Source: an uncultured Bacteroidales bacterium (lineage in GTDB: Bacteria > Bacteroidota > Bacteroidia > Bacteroidales > Paludibacteraceae). Taken from it: a stretch of 64,000 nucleotides of DNA. The translations under genes and the position numbers were made by a program. Position 1 is the stretch's first letter. Every line of letters begins with the position of its first letter. Shown here in pieces: positions 52,397 to 62,000 of this stretch. The stretch lies in contig CACXPH010000006.1 of NCBI GenBank assembly GCA_902769535.1, positions 62,001-126,000 of the forward strand, in the 5' to 3' direction. Below the pieces are notes generated by a model that saw nothing but the letters and a program-made list of their open reading frames with translations, had not been told where the DNA came from and ran no database searches.

Positions 52397-52458
52397 ATCA
52401 TAAATTTGCAATCATAAATCATAAATTTGCAATCATAAATCATAAATCATAAATTATA
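52396..52458 (+). repeat. 7-bp tandem array between gldJ-like and gcvH (nine units)
   Basis: AATCATA (six times), AATTTGC (twice) and AATTATA in a 63-base run, from the last base of the upstream stop to three bases before the gcvH ATG (52462). The longest array in the window and one that fills the entire gap. Confidence 0.9.
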
Positions 52459-52461
52459 ATT

Positions 52462-52836
52462 ATGAATTTTCCTGGAAATATCAAATATACCAGCGAGCAT
52501 GAATGGATTCGCGTAGAAGGCGATGAGGCTTACGTAGGTATCACGGATTATGCACAGTCTGAGTTGGGTGAGATCGTGTTCATCGACGTTCCGACGGAGG
52601 GTGAAACGGTAGCACAAGGCGAGGTCTTCGGTTCGATCGAAGCCGTTAAGACGGTGAGCGACCTTAACATGCCTGTTACAGGCGAAGTGCTGGAGATCAA
52701 CGGTGCGCTGGATGCCCAGCCGGAGTTGGTTAACAACGACCCGTACGGCGAAGGTTGGATCATCAAGATCAGCGTCAAGGATCCGGCTGAACTCGACAAC
52801 CTGATGGACGCTTCAGCATACGAGGCTAGCCTCTAA
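52462..52836 (+). CDS. gcvH: Glycine cleavage system H protein
   Basis: 124 residues, usual length. It carries a lipoyl group between the P, T and L proteins of glycine cleavage. Motifs: [20 protein letters not shown] at the start, [16 protein letters not shown], and [19 protein letters not shown] with the lipoyl Lys near residue 63. gcvT and gcvP are not in the window, so it may also serve lipoate handling. Confidence 0.97.
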   Translation: MNFPGNIKYTSEHEWIRVEGDEAYVGITDYAQSELGEIVFIDVPTEGETVAQGEVFGSIEAVKTVSDLNMPVTGEVLEINGALDAQPELVNNDPYGEGWIIKISVKDPAELDNLMDASAYEASL

Positions 52837-52856
52837 AATAGCCATCAGATGGCAAG

Positions 52857-52890
52857 AAAAAGCGACCTTTGGGCCGCTTTTTTTTGTGCC
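52857..52890 (+). terminator. Terminator after gcvH
   Basis: AAAAAGCG (52857-52864) pairs with CGCTTTTT (52875-52882), with ACC/GGG extending the stem, then more T. A smaller GCCATC-A-GATGGC hairpin precedes it at 52841-52853. Confidence 0.85.
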
Positions 52891-52982
52891 CAAATGCAAC
52901 ATTTAGTGTTTTATCACTCTGTAGGAAAATTGTAAAGTGAACTTTACAAAAGTAAGAAAAATTTCACTTTTTCTAACAAATT

Positions 52983-53014
52983 GTTGTACAATTTGAATAT
53001 TTTATGTATCTTTG
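52983..53014 (+). promoter_or_regulatory. Promoter for the giant surface-protein gene
   Basis: GTTG at 52983-52986, 20-base spacer, TATCTTTG at 53007-53014; supports the start at 53076 rather than 53004. Confidence 0.7.
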
Positions 53015-53075
53015 CGCCCGAATTTTCGTTTATTTAGAAGCGACAAACAATCAACATTTATTAACAATAAAGCTT

Positions 53076-56000
53076 ATGAAGAAACATTTACTCATGTTGT
53101 TTGCGGTCATAGTGGCTGCAACAATGAGCCTCAAAGCGCAGACAATCGTTATCAACGATGGCTTTGAGAATGGTATTCAGGACAGCGTTTGGACTCAAGA
53201 GTTCGTCCTCGGTAATCATCCGTGGGCGGTAGAGGGTGCTGATGAAGATCTTCAGTGGCCGGCTACGGTACTCGAGGGTTCGAAGCGTGCGTATCTGCGT
53301 AACACTTCAGGCGAGACTCAGGGCTATATCACCCGCCTTGTCAGCAAGGTGATGGATTTGCGTCCTGAGGTAGTGTACCAGGCGGAATTGACCTTCTGGT
53401 ATGCGAACCCGAAGTGGACGGCAGACCGCGATACGCTGCGTGTGCTCTATCGCACTAGCGCAAAGGCTGCCTGGAAGAAGTTAGCTGAGTACAGTACGGC
53501 ATCCGCCAACTGGCAGAAGGTGAAACTGGAACTGCCGGAGGTGAATGAGACCTACCAGATCGCGTTCGAAGGAACCGATAACTTAGGTCGCGGTATCGTA
53601 CTGGACGGAGTGCTTGTGCGTTCGGCACCTGAGTGTACCGTTCCGCATGACATCGCTATTACCAACAAGGGAGCAGGTGTTGTCAACATTGCGTGGAACG
53701 CAAGTTGGGATGCTAACTTCTTTGACCTGGTAGTATCGAAGAATGTGATCAACCCTGACACGGTGGACATGATCCCGGATTCGACGGGCGTCATCGCTTT
53801 CCACCAGCAGGTAAGTGGTCTGCAGCAGAACTACGATGTAGAGCTGGTTTCCGGTGAGTATTACTACATCTATCTGCGTTCGATCTGCGAGATGGAGAAC
53901 TCTTTGTGGAATAGCGAGGATCCGAACCAGGGTCAGTATCGCTTCCGTGTGAAGGCCACGAAGAATATCCCGTACAGCTACGGCTTTGATATGCCGTATG
54001 AGCCGGGTACTCTCCGTCGTGACTTGGAGTGGACTTGGGGAAACAACACAGGTAATTTCAATCCGTTCATCAATGTGAACACGGAGAAGAAAGATCTGGG
54101 TACGTACTCGCACAGTGCAACGACTTGCGCTGTCTTTACGGGTGCTAACAACCTGACGACCGCTATTCCGGCGCACAAGTATGCGTATGTAGCTACTCCT
54201 GCTTTGGCTGACACGACGAATGCGAACTTTGCGCTCAACCAATGCCGCGTTCGTTTCTGGGGCACTGTTGCCGGTTATCAGGGTCGTTCGTATGCGCACA
54301 GCCTGATTGTCGGTGCGATGACTGATCCGGAGGATATCACTACCTTCGTTGCTATTGACACCGTAAGCGTATGGGGTACATCTACCTTTGAGGAGTTTGT
54401 AGTTGACCTCAGTTCGTACCAGGGCACAGGAAATTATCTGGCCTTTATGAGTGCGTTTGAGACGCAGAACATCTTCTATCTGGATGACATCACGGTTGAG
54501 TACAACAATGACGGTCTGCAGAAACCGACCGCTATCAGCGTTAACCCTCGTGATAACAAGAGTGTGATCATCTCGTGGAAGGGCAACTCGCCGACGTACA
54601 ACGTGTTGATCACGAATGCGGAAGTAGATCCTGCTAATCCGGAGAAGAGTGCTATCGTGGAGACCATGACGGTGTTCACTAACCGTTATATCTCCGACGT
54701 GCTCGAGGCGGACCACAGTTGGAATCGTCCGTACTATGTTTACGTACAGGCTGTGAACGAGGATAAGACCTCGGCATGGAGCTATCGTTATCCGTTTGTA
54801 ACGATTGCAAATAAGAAGGCCGTTCCGTTCACGATTGACTTCGAGCAGAAGAGCGGTAAGACCTATACGATTGGTGATTTAGGTGTTCAGTATCCGGTTG
54901 AGATCGGTATCTTCTCGAACGATCCGGAATATCCGCACTTGGTATCAGCCAATCCGCATGCAGGTTCGTCTTGTATGACGCTGACCAAGGATTGGGGTAA
55001 TGACTCTTGGATTACTCTGCCGCCGGTTGACTCGCTGCAGACCAAGCAGGTTACGTTCTATCTGAGCGGTTCTTCCACTCCGACCCAGGCATTCGCTACG
55101 ATCGGTGTGATGACCAACCCGATGGATATCAATACCTTCATTCCGGTAGCAGATTGTAAGGTGGCTTCGTCCGGTTATACGACCGCATATGCCAACTTCG
55201 CTAACTACAACGGTCCGCAAGGCGTTATTGCTATCGTATGGAGCGATGTGGATGGTGGTAAGCAGACGATTAACTATATCGACGATATCACGGTGGATAA
55301 GATCGCTCAATGTCTGCCGCCGGTGAATATCCAAACCGCAGCGGAGTCTGACACGGTAACTGTTAGCTGGGACAAGTCGAATGCTTCTACATGGGAGTTC
55401 GTTCTTTCTGCAAACCAGATTGATAACAACAAGTTGGAGAAACTGACCTTCGATTCGATCAGTCGTCTGGATGGTGTTGTCTATGCAGATACGATCGAGT
55501 GGATGGATCCGTTTAATGACCCGACCTTCGGTTTCGGTGAATTGACCTATAATACTCCTTATTATATATACGTACGCACGTTATGCGGCGAGGAGAAGAC
55601 CTGGTGGGTTCAAGGTTCGTTCACAACTCCGTGTCCGAACGAATTCCAGATTCCGTTCAGTGAGAACTTCGAGTCTTACTCGACGGGCGACTACTCGGCA
55701 GGTTTTGCATGCTGGCAAGTGGCTGAATACGGTACAGGTACTGGTTATCCGAAGATCCTGAAACCGAGTAGCGGTGCGCAGGATGGTAACATGCTTGAGT
55801 TGTGGTCTACTTCGACAACGCACCGCAACGTGGCTGTTTTGCCGAATCTGGCGGGAGATATGACGAAGATGATGCTATCGTTCGACGCTCGTTCGTACGG
55901 TACTTCCACTAAGAGTGTACTGTATGTCGGCTCGATGGGTAACATTAACGACTGGACGTCGTTCGTAGCTATCGACACCATTTACATGGATGGTGGTAAC

Positions 56001-59000
56001 GAGTTCACGAAGGTTCGTCTGGACTTGGCTGACTACACTTTGGCATACAACAATATCGCCTTTAGTTCCGGTCTGGGTGACAATCTGGAGATGAATAGCG
56101 ATATCTATATTGATAATATCGTTGTTAAGCCGAATACTTGTATTGAGGCATGGAACTTCGAGGCAACGGATATTCAGATGAGCTCGATTGATATCAAGTG
56201 GAGCGGTAAATCGACCGGTGATCAATGGAATGTGAAAGTAATGCAAGACACTATTGTTGTGATTGCTGACACACTCGTTACCGGCAAGGCATTCCATGCA
56301 GAGGGTCTGAAGGCTGTTACGAATTACACCTTCTACGTACAACCGGTTTGCGACACCATTTGGAACAGCGCAAGCTATCGTACCTCTTGTGTGAAACTCG
56401 ATCCGACTAAGCCGAACAAGGAAGACTTCGAAGGCATTACGACTGGAACAAGCTACAACGCAGCTTATCAGATTCCTTGCTGGACTAGCGGTAACCGCGT
56501 TGCTAATGCATCGACTTCGTATCTGCCGTACGTTTACAAGGGCGCAACTTATGCAAGTTCGGGTACGAACACCTATCGTGTAAACGAGTCGAGTTCGTAT
56601 GCTCCTGCTTACGTAGCTTCGCCGGAGATCGATATTGAGAACATGAAGGATCTGGCCGTAACGTTCAACGTTCACTCGAGCACCTCGTACTACTTCGTAT
56701 TCGGTGTGATGAGTGATCCGGAAGATCTGAGCACGTTCGTAGCTATCGACTCTGTGAAGGGTACTGGTAAGAGCGTTCAGTTCACCTATGACCTGAGCGA
56801 GTACGAGAGTATCATTCCTGCTTCCGCTAAATATTGCGCATGGCGTGGACGTTATGCAGCTGCTGACTTGTTCTATCTGGATGATGTTTCGATCCTCAAG
56901 ATGACTTGTCCGCTGCCGAAGCCGAGTTACTCGGGCTTGACGGCTGAGCAAGTACGTATCAGTGGTGGTCTGCGTACCGATGACGACTGGATCTTGTTGG
57001 CTGTTGATACGGCTACCTTTACGGCGGATCAGTTGTCTCTGCTCAATGTAGATTCTCTCGTACATAACGATAGTCTGTGGCAAGCACATGTCGTTTATTA
57101 CGATACGATTGACATACGTAACCAACTGGTTACCGGCCTCAAGGAGCAAACCGACTACTATGTAGCAGTTGCTACCGTATGTGAAGACGGTCTCTCTGCT
57201 TGGCAGATTATTACCTTCAAGACGCCGTGTCTGGCTATCACGCCGGAGGCTATGGGTACCATCACGTTTGCTAAGGAAGACGGTTATGTAACCGGTTCGG
57301 GCGCAACGCGTTATCTGCCTTGCTGGACGACGGGTAACAAGTCTGGAAATGCAAGTGCAACCTCGACTTACATCCCGTATGTAACGGCTGGTTCGGCTAC
57401 CAGTGCTTATTCGCACAACGGTAAGAACTATCTGTATCTCTATTCCTACGTTCCGTCTTCTGGAACGGCTTATGATGGATCCTATGCGATCATGCCGGAG
57501 TTGAACGTAGATGATATTGCGAAGTACCAGGTTAATTTCTGGGCACGTACTACATCTTCTACGACTGCTGCTTATCGTGACGAGTTGATTGTCGGTATCG
57601 TAACGGATCCGTCTGACCTGAACACCTTCGTAGTGGTTGATACGGTTAAACTGAGCCACAAGGCTTACGAACCGTTCACCGTTTCGATTGAGAATTATCA
57701 GGGTGACTATATGGGCCGTAAGGGACGTTATATCATGTTCATGACAGAGACAGGTTCATCGGTAGGTACATTGGCTTATGGCTATGCTTATCTGTCTGAG
57801 ATCTCGGTAGAGAAGATCCCGACCTGCCGTCCTGTGAAAGCGTTTGCTGTTGACAGCGTTACTGAAAATTCGGCAATAATAAGCTGGACGGGTTATACGG
57901 ACAGCTACCGCATGTTGGTATCCGACACGGAGGTAGAAGATGCGGATAAGGCAACGTATGAATGGCTGATGGACTCTGTTGTAAATCACGCTGACTCTGT
58001 CCTGATTGAAGGTCTGAAGCCTGCAACCAGCTACTATGTATATGTACAGGGTATTTGCGGCGTAGGCGACAGTACTTCTATCTCAATGTCATATGCCGGC
58101 TTCATGACGGAGTGTCCGTTGACGACAGGTTATCCGGTACCGTTGAAGGAAGACTTCAACAAATACACTGCTTCTGTCAAGGCATGGACTTGTTGGGACT
58201 TTGGCGAGTATGCTACTGGTACAGGATACCCGATGACCTACAAACCGACATCGGGAGCACAAGACGGCTATATGCTGGAATTGTGGTCTACCAGTACGAC
58301 CCACAGAAACGCTGTAATTATGCCGAAGGTACAAGGCAATCTGTCTGACTATATGTTAAGCTTTGACTGTCGTCCATATAACGCTACAGTAACAGCTGTG
58401 CTGTTTGTAGGTACGATGAGCGATATTGAAAATGATTCAACTTTTGTACCTTTCGATACGATTATGATTGCCACCGGTCAAGAGTTTACTCATAGAGATT
58501 ACCTCTTGGCAGATTATAATTTAGCGCACGATCGTATAGCATTCTCTTCCGGTTTGGGCGAGACGTTGATACAAGCGAGCGATGTATGTATAGACAACGT
58601 ACGTATCGGAATGCCGCCGTCATGCTATGCTCCGACACTTGAAGCAGGTGCTACGACGATTACCACCGCAGAGGTTATCATCACTCCGGCTAAGGAGGGT
58701 AACAACAAGTGGGAGTTGGCTGTTATCGCAGATTCGATTTACTCGAAGACAGGTTTCGATGCAGAGGCTTATCTGGATAGCTTGGATAATCCTATTCTGG
58801 CTGATTCGGTTAACTTTATTATCTCCGGTCTGGACACGGCTACTGTTTATTACGTCTATGCTCGTACGATTTGTGGCGGCGAGGACGGTAATAGCGAATG
58901 GTCAGCTCAACCGGTTAAGGCACGTACAAAGTACTACTATGCTGACAACTACTTCTTCGGCTTCGAGCAAGAGGAAGGATGGGAGCGCAGTCCGCTCTCC

Positions 59001-62000
59001 ACTTCGGATAGCTATATCATGCACCCGGCTGTTGAGGCAGGTTATGTACAATTGGGTTCGGCTATTACGAGCTACTCGTATCTGCCTCACGCGCTTATCA
59101 CTACTTCGTCCGGCTACAACTACGGTTACGGTCCGAGTGACTGGAGTCAGGGTAAGACGGGTATTCGTTGGAACGCAACTTCTTCGTACTACGGCCAGTA
59201 TGTGATCATGCCGGCTTTGAATGAAGCGAAAGATCGTTCGTTCGAGTTCAAGTTCCGTAACGGATATACATACCCGAAGGGTGATTCTCTGGTTATCTCA
59301 ACGCCATCAGACATCAGTATTGAGATAGGTACAGTAGATAAGTTCAAAGGTATGGAGACCTACCAGAAACTGGCTACTATTAGCATGGCGAAATTGCCGA
59401 CCGATGTGGCATTGAAGGAATCGAATGACTGGTTGTGGCGTAGTTACACGCTCGATCTTGACTCGGCTACCATCGCTGACAAGCAGATCGTATTCTTCCA
59501 GGCAGAGAAACCGACGGCATCTAACTATCCGTACATCGATAATGTGAAGATGGATGCTCCGAAGGGCTTCGGTCTTGTATCGCTTGACAAGATTCAGGCT
59601 GAGGCTACCAAGGCTACTGTTTCGTGGGAGAATCTCGGCGGTCCGTGGAACCTCTATATCTTGAATGCTAACGGCGATACGCTGAAGCGTTACGAGAACC
59701 TCACCGCCACTTCGCAAGAGGTAACCGGTCTGAGTCCGAAGACGAAGTACAAAGCTGTTCTGACGGCTGCTAATGCACCGAAGGGCACGAAGTACTACAC
59801 AGCTGATTCTCGCGAGTTCAACACACCGTGTATGCCGATGGAGGCAGACGTAAACGGTGAGTTCTTCTGGAACTTCGATGATCCGTATGATTGGGAGCAA
59901 AACGATGTACTGGGCAATGTAGCAGCGGATACGGCTTATATGAAGCCGAGCTGCTTCACGGTGGGTACTACCTACGTAGGCACGCAGTCGAACGGTTATC
60001 AGTGGCTCCTCCAGTGGAAGGGTTACGACTACTACTCGACGCTGGCTACCTACACGACGACTGGTACCTATGCACACCACGAGATCGGTTATGGTGATAG
60101 CCGTGGTTCGCTGCGAGTTTACACTTCGAGTACCTATTGTAACGATGATGTTAAGAACTACATCGTTCTGCCGGAACTCAACTGTGACCTCGATACGATG
60201 ATGATCGAGTTCTACGGTCGTCCGTTCGCTAACCGCGATGAAACGTATTCGACGGCTACGCAACGTGGTCAGGTAATCAGTACTTCTTATCTCGGTTCTC
60301 ACTCGCTGGTAATCGGTACTTTGACCGACCCGAAAGACTTCTCGACATTGGAAGTTATTGATACCTTAGTGTATGCTGTTCCTGCTGGTTTGAGCACCTC
60401 TACCAAGGTTAGTACAGACCCGACGGGTAACCGCTACTGGCAGAAGATGCAGTTGCCGTTGGCAGGTACGAACGGTAAGTATATCGTAATGTTCCAGCCG
60501 GCTTGCAACGCTACTGCAATATTCTTCGTGGATAACCTGAAAGTGGCACCGGTGGGTGATAACCTCTTCGCTCCTTCGGGTACAAGCACCAGCAACGTAA
60601 CCGCTACCTCGGCTACCTTCAACTGGACGGCTAAACATCCGGCAATCCAGACTATAGTAGTTGTTACCGATCAGGACGGCGCAGAGGAAATCCTCCGAGA
60701 TACCGTTGCCGGCAACGTAATGACCTACACGGTGGATACACTGCAACCGGCTACCGGTTATGTATGGTATGTATATCAAACGAACGGAAGTGTTGAGACC
60801 TCGCATGCAGGCAACGTTCAGTTCTATACCGAGTGTGTAGCTATTGCTTCGGATTATGCAACGGGCTTCGAGTTGACCGATGGTTGGAAAGTCGTTCCGG
60901 GCGCATCCTCCGATACCTACAAGCAGACGATGTGTTGGACCTATGGTAATGCCGGAACAACGACCTCTTGGTCTTCTTCGTTCCCGTACAACTATGTGAA
61001 CGGTACCACTCTGTATGCTCATAAGGGCGCATATGCGGCTAAGCTGTATGCTTATACCACGACGCTGCAGACCTATATCGCTATGCCGGCTATCGACGAC
61101 GTAACTGCATACGATACGCTCCAGGTTAACTTCTGGATCCGTCCGGCTTATGCAAGCGCTTCGACAGGTAAGATCTCGATGCAGTACACCTTAGGAAGCA
61201 CCGCTGCTACCAAGGAGTACTACTACTCGAAGGCTGTCATCGTGGGTACGATGACCGATCCGAACGATGCATCGACCTTCGTGGCTATCGATACCGTTAA
61301 TTACAATGGTACGCTGGCTACTACCGATGTAGTCAACGAGGCAAATGACTTCCTCTTCCAGCCGAAGAAAGTCGTTCTCGCTGGTGCTCAAGGTAAGTAC
61401 ATCGCCTTCATGGCTACGCTCTATGCGAAGGGTGAGACACGTAAGTCAACCTATGATCATATCTGGATTGATGACATCTCGCTCACACCGGTTCAGCGTT
61501 GTGAGGCTCCGGTTCAAGAGACGATGACCGCAACGGAAGTAGGCGCACACAAGGCTACCCTCAATTGGGCGGCTAAAGAAAGTGCTGCAAGCTATGTTCT
61601 CCAAGTTTCGACCGACTATACCTTCACAGAGGATACGGCATTCGTTTACAACGATACCGTTAAGTCCAACACGTTCACGGTAACCGGTCTGAAGGCTTAT
61701 GAGGATTATGTATGGCGTGTACGTACGATCTGTGCAGACGACCTCGGAGAGAGTGAGTTCTCGATGAACGCGAACTTCACGACTGCTCGTGAGCCGTTCT
61801 TCGTTGAGACCTTCGGCGCAGCTAACCTGGATGCGGATTGGCTGTTCGCTACCAACCCGGCTATCACGGTTATTGACAGCACGGATGTAGAGTTGACGGG
61901 TGCTAATAGCACATCGTACGGTTGGCGTCGTACGAATGTAGGTACGAACAACTACCACTACGCTGCACTGTTCTATTCCAGCTCGTCCACAACGACGGTT

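Noticed and set aside
55875..57659. A 594-codon minus-strand frame (and another at 61446-63122) opposite the giant gene
   Set aside because: The plus strand reads as continuous beta modules with signal peptide and tail; the antisense frames match no family and are rich in Arg, Ser and Ile as expected of shadows.
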